A stretch of DNA of 64,000 nucleotides from contig NZ_JABETK010000004.1 in the NCBI RefSeq assembly GCF_013240295.1, positions 283,503-347,502 of the forward strand, read 5' to 3'. The translations under genes were made by a program, and so were the position numbers. Below are positions 45,867 through 55,264 of the stretch, one piece after another. This DNA is from Neoaquamicrobium sediminum (lineage in GTDB: Bacteria > Pseudomonadota > Alphaproteobacteria > Rhizobiales > Rhizobiaceae). Position 1 is the stretch's first letter. Each line of letters starts with the position of its first letter. The notes under the pieces were generated by a model that saw only the letters and a program-made list of their open reading frames with translations, ran no database searches and was not told the origin of the DNA.

Positions 45867-46490
45867 TTGAAGACCGACCCGCAAACGACCAGAAGACGCC
45901 CATCGCAAGCGCGCCGGCAAACGCTGACCCGGGACGCCTGGGTTGCCGCGGCGCGCAAGGTTCTGGAGAAGCGCGGCATCGCCGAGGTTAAGATCGATCG
46001 CCTGGCGCAACGCTTCAAGGTGACGCGCGGCAGTTTCTATTTCCATTTCTCCAGCCTCAAGGATCTCCACGACGCCTTGATCGAGGAATGGCGGCGCAAC
46101 AATTGCGCGCCTTTCGAGGCCTTGCGCGGCGCCCAGATTACGGACGGGTTCTCGTTCTTCTCCACTATCGTGCATGTCTGGGTGGACGAAAAACCGTTCA
46201 GCCCGCTGCTGGATCTGGCGATACGCGACTGGGCGCGCACCTCGCGCTCGCTCCATGGCGAGGTCTCCGACATGGACGACCTTCGGCTCGAACTGCTGCA
46301 ACGCTCCTTCGTCGCCATGGGCTATGACGAGGACGAGAGCCTGGTCCGGGCGCGCATCACCTATTTCCACCAGATCGGCCAGTACGCGATTGCCTTCAAG
46401 GAAGACCCGGCTCGCCGGCGCGCCTTGCAGCCGCTATTCGGCCAGGTATTGGTGGGCCCGCTGGTGGTCCATCCAGACGGTGAGCGGTAA
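45867..46490 (+). CDS. TetR family transcriptional regulator
   Basis: About 207 residues from a TTG start at 45867 with GGGAG upstream; TTG at 45846 is also in frame. The HTH reads AARKVLEKRGIAEVKIDRLAQRFKVTRGSFYFHFSSLKDLHDALIEEW. The C-terminal domain fits the common TetR_C type. It follows the nucleoside hydrolase gene on the same strand and is the best candidate to bind the 44741-44758 palindrome. Last gene of the core region before the accessory island. Confidence 0.85.
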   Translation: MKTDPQTTRRRPSQARRQTLTRDAWVAAARKVLEKRGIAEVKIDRLAQRFKVTRGSFYFHFSSLKDLHDALIEEWRRNNCAPFEALRGAQITDGFSFFSTIVHVWVDEKPFSPLLDLAIRDWARTSRSLHGEVSDMDDLRLELLQRSFVAMGYDEDESLVRARITYFHQIGQYAIAFKEDPARRRALQPLFGQVLVGPLVVHPDGER

Positions 46491-46841
46491 TCTTTGCTAT
46501 AGCCGACTATCAGCTGTAAGGGGGCTTGTCCGCTCGCAGCTTTCGGATACCGCGCCGGTGGTCTGCCACCTCGCGCCATTGTCTCGCGCAGATCGGACCG
46601 AATAGTGGTTCATACGCGCTGCTCGCGGACGACCTATGCCAAAAAGACGGCGCTGTTGATAATCCCCACCTGTACGTAGGCGAAGTGGCCATTCAGAAGC
46701 CGCCTTGTACCCGCCAGCCTTTCTCAACATCGTTCAACGGAGACTGCGGGTCGATTGCCTATCGGAACGCCGAGAAACTTGTCTTCTGACATCCGTCGTT
46801 TTGCCCCTTTTTGGATAGAGCCAAGACGCCAGGCCAAACGC

Positions 46842-46863
46842 AAAAAACCCGCCGTGAGGCGGG
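46842..46863 (-). terminator. terminator-like hairpin (minus strand)
   Basis: CCCGCC / GGCGGG stem with a four-base loop, followed on the minus strand by six T. No gene is recognised immediately upstream on that strand, so what it ends is unclear; a small RNA or a lost gene is possible. Confidence 0.55.
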
Positions 46864-46890
46864 CGTTTCGACAGAAGATCAAAGAGAAAT

Positions 46891-46928
46891 TGGTTGCGGG
46901 GGCCTGCAATCATCATTACTTGCGACCG
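46891..46928 (+). repeat. 38-base imperfect repeat, left copy
   Basis: Begins TGGTTGCGGG and ends ACTTGCGACCG, with CATCAT in the middle. Aligns without gaps to 56357-56394 (28 of 38 positions identical by eye, same orientation). The two copies bracket the recombinase gene and the defence-like operon. Confidence 0.5.
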
Positions 46929-47367
46929 CCCTCTCCTCTTCTCCCCATGATGCTCGAGATGGACAAAGCGCTCCTTGACGAGATATTTCGCACAGCAGCG
47001 TAGAACCTTGTGCATCTATCAGCGCTGCACATTTGCTGGCGCGATAGCTGCCGACCATAGAGTTGTGGTCGGTCAGCGCTCATGCCCTCTGATCGCCCAT
47101 AAGCGACGGAAGCTTTCAGGCGGCCGCAGGCTGAGGATCAGCTACCTACCGAGTATCGGCAGCGCGACGTTATTTAAACAATCTCGCCAAAATTAAATAA
47201 CAGAGATCCCAATGTAAGCGCGCTTAAATAAGCTCGTCGCTCTCCGCCTACTCCAACAGAAGGGTAAAAGCCGTCCGTTCGACATTGGACGGGGCATCCG
47301 ATGCGACGAATCGGATAGGACCGCCTTCCTCAACAATCATCGCAGAGAATGTTCATAGCCTACCCAC

Positions 47368-49734
47368 ATGCCTGACCTTCAGCATACCAAACTGCTTGCC
47401 CGCAAGATCTCCGACTTCTGCCGCCTCCGTGTCGAACCAGTATTGCCCCCGCAGGAAAGCACACGGATCAAGGAATTTCTCCTCTGTCTGATCGCCCAGT
47501 CGCAAACCCCGCCTCGCAAGCCGCGTGGCTACGATTGGGACGAAATCGCCCTTCAATGCGGCCTCGGCAGGGATGCTCTTCGGGGCGCGAGAGCGGTGAT
47601 CGAGCCGGCTCTGGATGCAATTGTGCGGAACACGAAAAGCCCAACCAATCGCCCTCCCGCCAAGATCCGAACGACAGAGGATTCCAAGCCGCGTCCGCGA
47701 CGCGGCCGTCCTCCGCGACAGCCAGTGGAAAAGCCGAGCGCTGCCGCGCAAATTGACGCGACGGATCGATCAGAACGGCAGCCCGCAACGAACCGGCGGA
47801 AGCCCGGCATCAAGCCGCGCGCGATCGAGGAGTTCCCAACACCTCTCTTCGATGATTGGCTCGACCCACCAACCTTTCGGGAGGCGCTTGAGCTGCACAT
47901 GCGCCGCCACGGTGACAGCTATTGGCATCTACACCGTGCCGTCGTTCGCGATGACGAAAAGCTCGACCATTCGACCATCCGCCACTGGCTGCAGGGATCG
48001 AAGGCGCCCCGCAGCGTGGCCAGCATGGAGGTTCTCAGTCGCATCGAGCGCCGCTATCGCCTCCCGGCGGGATATTTCAAGGCGAAGCTCCCGCATCAGA
48101 CGCGGTCCGCCTCCGGCCACATTCTCGATGACATCGACCCCGCCGAGCGGCGCAGGCTCGCCTGGCATTTGCCTGACGATTTCAACACACGCCCACGCCA
48201 GGAACAGGAGGAAATCCTCGAATGGGTGCGTCGTGTCATCATCAGGGGCTCGACCGACTACAGGCGGTTCCAGGCGGCCGCGATGAAGCAGCGTTACGCA
48301 ATCCGCTTTCCAGGGATCACATACGGTCAGTCTGACGCTGCGGATGATCACCATCGAAACAAATATGAGGAGCAGGACGAAGACCGCACTTCCTTCACCG
48401 ATCCAGACCTGCGATCCGGCGTCATTGACGCTCCACCCGTCCTGGCCATGGAAATGGCCGAGCTGATCCGGTTCAAGACCGCGACGCTCACCGCATTCGG
48501 CCTGCAGCGGAACGGTGTCTGGGGCGAGGAGACGGCATCGCAGAAGGTCGAGCATCTCGGCCTGATGTTTGGCGCATTGGCCGCCCACCCGCGCGGCCCG
48601 GTCCGCGGCTACGGAGTGCCGCTGCAACACCTGACTTTCGGTCTGCTCGTCTTCCCCTCGATCTGGGACTGGTACGTGCAGTGGCGCGAAAAGCGGCGTG
48701 GTTTCTATACCGCCTGGGAGGTGGATATGCTGCGCATTTCGCTCGCCCTCACCCGGAGAGAAACGGGCTGGCTGCGGCAGCACCCTCGTCTCGGATCACG
48801 GCTCCGGCCGATCGAGGGGCTGGTTACACAGGCGGACATCGACCGCGCCTGTGCCGACTGGGACGATGCCTGCGACGTCTATTTCAAGCATGCATCCTCC
48901 CGCGTGAAGGAGATCCAGCGCGTCGCCCGTGTACACCGCGATCCGTTCGAGCCGATCATGCCGGTATTGGAGGCCGAAAGCCCTGTCGGCGAATATCGGA
49001 AGATCACGGAAGAGATCCTCCGGCTCATGCCGGACGAGCGGCTCTATCGTCGCCCGGCGGCAGAAGCCGTCCGCTCATTCCTGATGCTGCGCTTCGGGCT
49101 GCATCTAGGATTGCGACAGAAGAACCTGCGCCAGTTGATGGTCTGTGGACGCGGAAAACTGCCACGATCCGACCGCCAGCTCGCCGACATGAGGCGCGGC
49201 GAGATCCGATGGAGCGAACGTGACAAGGGCTGGGAGGTGCTAATCCCGTCGGTCGCCTTCAAGAACGCCAATTCGTCTTATTTCGGGAGCAAGCCGTTTA
49301 GACTGATCCTCCCTGACCTCGGCGGCCTCTACCATCACATCGAGGCCTATGTCGATCGGCATCGGCGTGTGCTTCTTGGCGAAGCCGAGGATCCAGGCAC
49401 GTTCTTCGTCAAGACGGTGAAGACGACGAGCAAGGACGCCTCGTACGACCAGAACACGTTTTATGAGGCCTGGCGCCTGACGATCCAGCGATATGGCATC
49501 TACAACCCCTACACCGAACGCGGCGCCATCCCCGGTCTCCTCCCTCACGGCCCGCATAATGTCCGAGACGTGCTGGCAACGCATATCCTCAAACAGACAG
49601 GTTCCTATGAGCAGGCGAGCTATGCCATCCAAGACACTCCTGACATGGTCGCGCACCACTACGGTCGTTTCCTGCCACAGGACAAGGCGGCTCTGGCTGC
49701 GCGGATTTTGAACCAGGTCTGGAAGGCGGCGTAG
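47368..49734 (+). CDS. large tyrosine recombinase/integrase-like protein with internal HTH
   Basis: A 788-residue protein. An XRE-like HTH segment lies near 195-237 (STIRHWLQGSKAPRSVASMEVLSRIERRYRLPAGYF). The C-terminal third carries tyrosine-recombinase active-site features: Arg in LGLRQKNLRQL (R583), Lys in VAFKNANS (K632), HNVRD (H730, R733), and AHHYGRF (H763/H764, Y765 as nucleophile candidate). It is about twice the length of phage integrases, so the N-terminal half adds domains I do not recognise. It converges on the minus-strand operon and is the only mobility function inside the island, consistent with moving it. Assignment rests on motif order only. Confidence 0.7.
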   Translation: MPDLQHTKLLARKISDFCRLRVEPVLPPQESTRIKEFLLCLIAQSQTPPRKPRGYDWDEIALQCGLGRDALRGARAVIEPALDAIVRNTKSPTNRPPAKIRTTEDSKPRPRRGRPPRQPVEKPSAAAQIDATDRSERQPATNRRKPGIKPRAIEEFPTPLFDDWLDPPTFREALELHMRRHGDSYWHLHRAVVRDDEKLDHSTIRHWLQGSKAPRSVASMEVLSRIERRYRLPAGYFKAKLPHQTRSASGHILDDIDPAERRRLAWHLPDDFNTRPRQEQEEILEWVRRVIIRGSTDYRRFQAAAMKQRYAIRFPGITYGQSDAADDHHRNKYEEQDEDRTSFTDPDLRSGVIDAPPVLAMEMAELIRFKTATLTAFGLQRNGVWGEETASQKVEHLGLMFGALAAHPRGPVRGYGVPLQHLTFGLLVFPSIWDWYVQWREKRRGFYTAWEVDMLRISLALTRRETGWLRQHPRLGSRLRPIEGLVTQADIDRACADWDDACDVYFKHASSRVKEIQRVARVHRDPFEPIMPVLEAESPVGEYRKITEEILRLMPDERLYRRPAAEAVRSFLMLRFGLHLGLRQKNLRQLMVCGRGKLPRSDRQLADMRRGEIRWSERDKGWEVLIPSVAFKNANSSYFGSKPFRLILPDLGGLYHHIEAYVDRHRRVLLGEAEDPGTFFVKTVKTTSKDASYDQNTFYEAWRLTIQRYGIYNPYTERGAIPGLLPHGPHNVRDVLATHILKQTGSYEQASYAIQDTPDMVAHHYGRFLPQDKAALAARILNQVWKAA

Positions 49735-49870
49735 GCGGTTCGGGTAAGGCCGACGGTAAGCAGCACTGCATACGAAGCTCATAAATGGCCCAGGACATTG
49801 AGGCAGAGCCCGCAACACTCCGACGGACCTTCACCTCGAGCGAACCTGTGGTATTGGCGCACGACGAACT

Positions 49871-50755
49871 TCAAGACGCGCTTTCAATCTGCCGCGCGAC
49901 CCACTGTGTATGTTCGCGCGAAAATGCCCGTTCCGCTTCATTTACGAAGGCAGAAAATTTCTCTTCGCTGTCTATCGTGCCGAGCCGTGTCTGAAGGATG
50001 CCGATTTCGTGAGCGGTGAGATTGTAAGCAGAAGCAAGCTCGTTGAACTTTTTCAGCTGAATCCAACCTACGACGGATGATGCGATAACAAGGAGAGGTT
50101 CGGTTGGCCATATCATCCATGGTGGGTCATAGCGAATACGAAGAATAGCTAATGCTATCGCCCCACCCTGCACAACAACGCATAGAATAATCCATAGTCG
50201 GAAATGCCGCCTATTCCATTTCACTTTCGCAACATACCATTCACGTTGATCCGTGATCCGATCCGCCTGGTATTTTTGAATACGTTCCGCCAGCGGCAGA
50301 GCACGAACCGCGTTCATTTGATCGGTAATCTGATCGCCCGTCACCGGCCGACGGCTGATAGAATCGCGCACGTGACTGTTGGCATCGAGAATAGCCTTCA
50401 GGAAATCCGAGAACTTGCCCGCAACGTCCGATAATTTCGGCGCATCTTCGAACGGCTCAGCACGCATCATATAGCGCCAAGTTGATGTCTTGATCGACTC
50501 TGCCAGCGCACGACAACCATACCAATCCTTCTCGGGCTTTTGGACTGCCATGTAGAGCAGAAGCCCAGTGGATGCGGCCAACACCAGTGCGTAGCCAATG
50601 TACAGATCAGGTGAGCCGCCAAACCAGATCGATATTGTCGCAGCGACGGTCAGGAGTAGATACTGCGACCGAATGAGCCATAGATAGGTGCCCTGTGCGT
50701 CTGCGGCCGACCCATCGGCAGACCGGTACAAAGCAGGGAAATTGTCAGGCTCCAT
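49871..50755 (-). CDS. SLATT/DUF4231-type membrane protein, probable effector
   Basis: A 294-residue protein with two SLATT-like units, each a pair of hydrophobic helices plus a cytoplasmic helical part: YLLLTVAATISIWFG with YIGYALVLAASTGLLLYMAV, and LWIILCVVVQGGAIALAIL with WPTEPLLVIASSVVGWIQL. The C-terminal helix LASAYNLTAHEIGILQTRL...FVNEAERAFSREHTQW is a DUF4231 hallmark. SLATT proteins accompany nucleotide-signalling and SLOG defence modules as predicted pore-forming effectors. It follows the TIR gene by 35 bases and is the last gene of the operon. Confidence 0.72.
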   Translation of the reverse strand: MEPDNFPALYRSADGSAADAQGTYLWLIRSQYLLLTVAATISIWFGGSPDLYIGYALVLAASTGLLLYMAVQKPEKDWYGCRALAESIKTSTWRYMMRAEPFEDAPKLSDVAGKFSDFLKAILDANSHVRDSISRRPVTGDQITDQMNAVRALPLAERIQKYQADRITDQREWYVAKVKWNRRHFRLWIILCVVVQGGAIALAILRIRYDPPWMIWPTEPLLVIASSVVGWIQLKKFNELASAYNLTAHEIGILQTRLGTIDSEEKFSAFVNEAERAFSREHTQWVARQIESAS

Positions 50756-50790
50756 ATCGGACAGGTCTCCAGTGGGTGATAGTGGCGGGA

Positions 50791-51256
50791 CTATTTCAGC
50801 TCGGCAGCTAGTTTATTCCATTCGACAACTTTTACGCCGTGTTTCGCGACCCACGAGGGTTCTTGCCTAGGAGCACCTTCCTTAGGGTGAACGGCAATTA
50901 CCTTTTTCCGAGAGCGAGGCTGGTTTCCACCTCCCAAGTTACCCACCGGCTTTGTGCAGTATTGTCGGATATATATACGACACAAATCGAGGACCGAGAT
51001 ATCCGCTCACTGATCTTTTTCTTGATATACTCGGCGCGTTCGCTGTCGTAGGGCTCACGAACGGAATGATCGTTAAATTCTATGTCGCTATTCTCGTTCT
51101 TCGCATGCGCTCGAAGCAGATTGACCTCGTTCATGTCTTCTGTTGCGAAACTAATGAAGACATTACGCTTGCCCCCTGGAGAGCCGCTTTGGCCTTCTCC
51201 TCAAGTGACCGTATGTCCCCTAGTCTGCTCCAGCTACCGCTGCTACCGCCGCCCAT
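50791..51256 (-). CDS. TIR-like (DUF1863-type) protein, two frameshifts
   Basis: The restored protein is about 154 residues: ATG 51256 (MGGGSSGSWSRLGD), a linker, then the TIR-like domain RNVFISFATEDMNEV, IKKKISERISRSSICVVYIS and SRWVTWEVETSLALGK, whose WE pair matches the NADase-type Glu region. Frame is lost at C5 51172-51176 and T5 50903-50907; adding one base at each gives LQGGKRNVFIS and LALGKKVIAVHPKEG. It starts one base after the queC stop and precedes the SLATT gene. A TIR/DUF4231 pair suggests sensor-effector coupling. Confidence 0.68.
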
Positions 51257-51257
51257 C

Positions 51258-51848
51258 TCAGACTCCCTCCGCCTTAAATTCATTGCATGCGATGCATGCT
51301 CCACAAGGAGCCTCACCGCCTAGATGACAGGAATAAGTGCCTTCAATGCCCTTTAGCGTGGCGAGCTCGATCACTTCCGACTTGTGGAAGGAAGAGAGCG
51401 GCGCAAGAACCTTTATCTCCCGCCCCATGCTACGTGCGATCATGACCTCAGCCTCCTGCAAGAATGCTGAGGTTTGATCGGGAAACAGGCTGGTTTCTTC
51501 GTGCAGTAGTCCGATCGATATGGCATCCGCATCTTGCTGAAACGCGTAGGCCGAAGCTACGAGCAGGAACAGCAGATTTCGACCAGGCGTGAAGGCGTCT
51601 TCCAGCACACGCTGCCTTGGGTCGGTTAACCCCGATCTGATAAGGCGCCCATAGCCTGATAGCTCGGCAACCTCCAATTTTGGGAGTTGCAGCTTTCTCA
51701 TCGCTGATCTACAGGCCGCTAGCTCTCTGTCTCGCGATCGCTGCCCATAGTCGATAAAAAGAGGGTACTGCTGGATGCCTTCCTCTTTAGCGAGGTAGGC
51801 GACCAAGGTGGAATCGAGCCCACCAGAAACTAGAGTGACAATGCTCAT
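51258..51848 (-). CDS. queC: QueC-like 7-cyano-7-deazaguanine synthase
   Basis: A 196-residue N-type ATP pyrophosphatase. The PP-loop SGGLDST (8-14), FIDYGQRS, TPGRNLLFL (87-95), the FPDQ segment (122-125) and four zinc-binding cysteines (174, 182, 185, 188; SCHLGGEAPCGACIAC) are all present, so it looks active although slightly short. QueC makes preQ0 from 7-carboxy-7-deazaguanine. In type IV CBASS a QueC homologue is an ancillary protein. Here it overlaps the OGG-like gene by four bases, with no queD, queE or queF nearby, so the role is probably defence-associated rather than tRNA queuosine synthesis. Confidence 0.87.
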   Translation of the reverse strand: MSIVTLVSGGLDSTLVAYLAKEEGIQQYPLFIDYGQRSRDRELAACRSAMRKLQLPKLEVAELSGYGRLIRSGLTDPRQRVLEDAFTPGRNLLFLLVASAYAFQQDADAISIGLLHEETSLFPDQTSAFLQEAEVMIARSMGREIKVLAPLSSFHKSEVIELATLKGIEGTYSCHLGGEAPCGACIACNEFKAEGV

Positions 51849-52552
51849 GCTAGCGCGCGCCCCGTACCTCGATTTCCGGCGACTCGCATGACTATCCAGA
51901 TGGCCCAGTCCAGTAGCCCGACTGCGAACCCGAGGCGGTCAGCATGTGAGATCAGCGCGGTTTCATGTCTATGATATTGGGGGAGTTTTGAGATAGCGCG
52001 CTCTGCGCCATCATAGAGGCCAATCGCCGTCATGTAGTTCAATACGTGACGATCTATGACCGCGAGGTCATAGCTGATGCCTGAGTTTCGCAGGAACATA
52101 CTCGCTTGCTTGGGCCCGATTCCTGAAACATTCGACACGAGCCACGTGCGGGCGCAGGTGGCATTTTTGAACTCGCCCATCAGCGAGCAAAGTTCGCCGC
52201 TTTCTTGAGAAACCGAGGCACGGGCTGAGGCGAGTTGGACCGATTTTGATCCAGGAAAGCGATAATTCCGGAAGGAGCCGTTCACCAAGACCGGCTGGCG
52301 GAGGACCTCGAAGATCTCTTTCGACAGCTCATCTTGGTGTCCCGATGCACTAGTGAGAAGCTGTCGTTTATCGAGGGCATCCGCAGTGGCTACGGCGAGA
52401 GCATATGGCACCTGACTGCTGAGTAAGCAGCATGAGAGTTCCCACCAAAGATTTCGTTCATCAAGCGCTGTTTGAGAACGCTTGGCTCGCTCCTCGATCT
52501 CCGGGCATATGGTGGCGACGGCATATTCCAGCCTTGCGGCATCGTTTCTCAT
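51845..52552 (-). CDS. HhH-GPD DNA glycosylase/lyase, OGG-like
   Basis: A 235-residue helix-hairpin-helix glycosylase. The hairpin VSGIGPKQASMFLRN carries the catalytic Lys (K148), and SYDLAVIDRHVLNYM carries the catalytic Asp (D167), both in Ogg2/AGOG-like spacing. It would excise a modified base and cut the strand. OGG-like proteins are the third ancillary type of type IV CBASS, together with QueC and TGT. ATGA overlaps on both sides (with the TIR-TGT gene and queC) show tight translational coupling. Confidence 0.82.
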   Translation of the reverse strand: MRNDAARLEYAVATICPEIEERAKRSQTALDERNLWWELSCCLLSSQVPYALAVATADALDKRQLLTSASGHQDELSKEIFEVLRQPVLVNGSFRNYRFPGSKSVQLASARASVSQESGELCSLMGEFKNATCARTWLVSNVSGIGPKQASMFLRNSGISYDLAVIDRHVLNYMTAIGLYDGAERAISKLPQYHRHETALISHADRLGFAVGLLDWAIWIVMRVAGNRGTGRALA

Positions 52553-53952
52553 TTGAATAAGTCCGGCATTTGATCCCTGAGCTGCTTTGAATTCGCCTGT
52601 CCCAGAAGGCCCACCGCGAACGCTTCTAAGCGGTTCGTTGAAGCGGAAATCTGTAGGTCATGGGTGAACTCGCGATAGTAGTCCAAATTATGGAAGGCCA
52701 CTTTACCAGCATAATCGATATCTTTGTCGGAGAGAGCAGACACGGTAATAGGCGACGCCGCCATCTGAGCTTGGTAGGCAAAGAAATCGAAGTGCTGGTA
52801 GTGATTTAGTCGGTGTTGTTGCCGGTCAACTGCAACTCGGCACCATTCCAGCCCATCAAAGCTATCTGCGCCGGCGGCGGTTAGAACCGCGATACTCCAA
52901 GGGTTACCCGTACCCAAGAGATGTACCGGTTGATAGAAGGATAGGAGGTCGAGCTCGCTGCGAATACGTCGCATGGTCCGCGCGCGCTCGATGAGACCGC
53001 GCCCCAATTCCCGCTCGGCCAACGCGATCATAGGTGGTTGAAGTTGATCGGCCACTTCTCGGACAACGTATGGGAGGTTTGTGAGATCGTACCCCTTCGA
53101 GCGAACGGCAGGAGCGTGGATAATTGGAAGAACAGGGGCCTTGGTAAAATTCTTGTCGCGCTCAACAGCGGCAATGATCTGACGAACCGCACGCCATTTA
53201 TCCCTGGACGGCTCCATTTCATCAAAGCAATAGGCCCAATCGTGTGGGATCCCTTCTAATGCCGAGTCAAGATTCTGGGGATTCCAGCTGTCATCGCCGC
53301 GTCGGGTCGCTTCATAATTGCCCGAGTCCACGAGCACAAAGCCGCCTTGTGACCGAATCCTCCGAAGTTCCTGCTGAATTCCGCGGGGCCGCCGTGATGG
53401 CAGCAAGTCGTAAGCCGAGACGAGGATCGTTGGCACTCCAAAGACACGAAGAGCTTTGACAGCCTCAAGAGGGAGGAGTTGTGTCTCATGGGATGATACG
53501 GAAAGGAACAAGCTAGGGAGGGGAACTTTCCCCGCTGCGATGGCGGGAGGGCGGCTCGGTGCCTCCCTTGGAGGGGCAATGGTAGAGATCTTTCGCATCA
53601 GGTGCTGGACACCGGGATGCTCCGCGTCACCATTCCAATTTAGAAGATCGACAGCACTGTATCCTCCGAACCCGTACGGAGCATTCGTTGGCGCAATCTT
53701 CGCTGGAACAATAGGAATTGAGTGTTGTTCCGCAAGACGGAGCTCGTCTTTTACGTTAGCGCTCGCTTTGGCGGAGGGGGACCAGATTGGAATAATGCAC
53801 TTTGTCTTGCGAATCTCTCGCTCGATAACGGTAGAGAAATCTCCGACTATCTTGTCGTCCCACCAGACCTCCCACCGCGTCGAAAGTATATTTACCAGTC
53901 GTTCCGCTTGCCTGACGTCTTTCCGGGAATAGACAATATAGACGTCCGACAT
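52549..53952 (-). CDS. TIR domain fused to TGT-like (tRNA-guanine transglycosylase-type) domain
   Basis: A 467-residue two-domain protein. Residues about 2-125 are a TIR domain: VYIVYSRKDVRQAE, WEVWWDDKIVGDF, KTKCIIPIWSPSA and VKDEL, where E70 is the likely NADase Glu. Residues about 145-467 resemble TGT/DpdA enzymes: FVLVDSGNYEA (D209), CFDEM, PVHLLGTGNPWS (344-353) and GADSFDGLEWCR (D366, nucleophile candidate). TGTs exchange guanine for a deazaguanine in RNA, and DpdA does so in DNA. The gene is followed by the OGG-like and queC genes with four-base overlaps. A TIR-TGT fusion is not something I know from described systems. Confidence 0.78.
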   Translation of the reverse strand: MSDVYIVYSRKDVRQAERLVNILSTRWEVWWDDKIVGDFSTVIEREIRKTKCIIPIWSPSAKASANVKDELRLAEQHSIPIVPAKIAPTNAPYGFGGYSAVDLLNWNGDAEHPGVQHLMRKISTIAPPREAPSRPPAIAAGKVPLPSLFLSVSSHETQLLPLEAVKALRVFGVPTILVSAYDLLPSRRPRGIQQELRRIRSQGGFVLVDSGNYEATRRGDDSWNPQNLDSALEGIPHDWAYCFDEMEPSRDKWRAVRQIIAAVERDKNFTKAPVLPIIHAPAVRSKGYDLTNLPYVVREVADQLQPPMIALAERELGRGLIERARTMRRIRSELDLLSFYQPVHLLGTGNPWSIAVLTAAGADSFDGLEWCRVAVDRQQHRLNHYQHFDFFAYQAQMAASPITVSALSDKDIDYAGKVAFHNLDYYREFTHDLQISASTNRLEAFAVGLLGQANSKQLRDQMPDLFK

Positions 53953-53988
53953 CGTTGATTACTCCCCCAGAGTAGCTTATCAGAAGTC

Positions 53989-55175
53989 TCACATAATAAG
54001 TGGGTCCGCAACCGCGCCCGCCTTAAAGATCCCGGCGGCCAAGCCGCATGATATAAGGCAGAAGTGAAGTCGGGGATAATTTTGGCGCCGACATCCGAGA
54101 AAGTGTCGACGTGGAACCGTCCCTCTTCGTCCAAGACAATCAGATTCGCATATGGATGCCTCGCGCACATCTCGCGAATGTCTGTTTGGCTCAAGCCGTC
54201 CGCGATAATAACCGATGATGCGTGTTCGATATTCGCTGGTGCCGTCTCACCGTCAATTGGCGGTGAGAGAACGTCCAAGCCCAGCTCCTTCAACCGGAAG
54301 CGCGCCTCCTCCAAGGTATATCGTCTCCCGATCGTGCTGACCGAGCCATTCAGAACAATACGGCTCGGCGCCTTCCCCATCAATGGAGCGCGGCTATTAA
54401 CGAGCTCAATTTCGACGGGGAGTCTCATCGTCTCGCAGTATGCGGCTACCGAACGTGAAGCGAAGTCTGCTGCAGCAAGTGCAGAAAGACCGGCTTCTCC
54501 CCACTGGTGCGCAAATATAGCGGTGAACACGTCTCCAGATCCGATTTTGAAGACGCGTGATGAATAATATGCGGGAACATGTGCTGGTGCGGCGTTTGAC
54601 TCATAAACGGTAACCCCTCGGACGCCCCTCTTAACGATGACAACGGTATCCTGATTACCTTGGGCTATGACACCCGCCGCCGCCGCGGCTAAGTCGGAGC
54701 AGCCTGCATACCGGCGCAACTCATGTTCGTTCATGACGAGAGCGAGACGCGTTGCGGTTGATCCATTCGCTGCGAAGGGCTCAGGAAGGCGAGCTGTCTG
54801 AGGATCATAAATCGCGTGGGTAGCATGCACGATGGCTGATCCCTCAAGGAAGCCGAACCTCAGGACGACATCCCCGGAAATCTGAATCGGCGGCTGTTGG
54901 GGTACGGATCCAGGATCTGGCTCGATATGCGGCTGAGAGAGAGGGTGGAAATATGCGAATGCGATCGCAACATCGGAATGACTGGAGCACAACTGGATTC
55001 CTAGTGCTACTAAGCCATCGGAACCAGGGCCATTCTTGTCACGAATATAGGTGTGGAGAGTGCTCCCAGGTGAAAGGGAACTGACCGCGGCCGCTGCGCG
55101 GCCGCCAGATCCAAGCTGGGCGTTCCACGTGGGAGTTTCGCACAATTCGTAATATAGCCCGCCCGCGATATCCAT
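53989..55175 (-). CDS. PfkB-type kinase fused to nucleoside deoxyribosyltransferase-like domain, frameshifted
   Basis: Starts at ATG 55175 (MDIAGGLYYELC); TTG 55199 is also in frame. Residues to about 255 are a ribokinase/PfkB fold, with the anion-hole motif FKIGSGDVFTAIFAHQWGE. The C-terminal part (SRIVLNGSVSTIGRRYTLEEARFRLKELGLDVLSPPIDG, ASSVIIADGLS) is NDT-like. Near the end the frame slips at CC 54045-54046. One more base gives ALYHAGLAAGIFKAGAVADPLIM and a stop at 53989; without it the frame runs into the next gene. Restored about 395 residues, 36 bases before the TIR-TGT gene. It may phosphorylate and cleave or transfer a nucleoside. Confidence 0.68.
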
Positions 55176-55264
55176 GTCAGCGGCCCACGTGGAACTCAAA
55201 CATCATCTTTCTCTCTCAACTTTTGCGGTTGCGCCACATTAATTGGCTGCATTGAATTCAGTTG

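Larger units (their letters stand above)
46491..47367. other. 877-base region without a recognisable gene
   Basis: Neither strand shows an ORF with recognisable motifs or consistent codon bias. It holds a minus-strand terminator-like hairpin (46842-46863) and one copy of a 38-base imperfect repeat (46891-46928). The last 200 bases before the recombinase gene are visibly more AT-rich than the core genes. It looks like the boundary zone of the island. Confidence 0.5.

Noticed and set aside
46891..46928. tRNA fragment produced by integration
   Set aside because: The repeat looks like the GGTTGCGGGGGC of a reversed tRNA end, but it has no T-loop (TTCGAAT) or paired arm and does not match tRNA-Arg at 56687.
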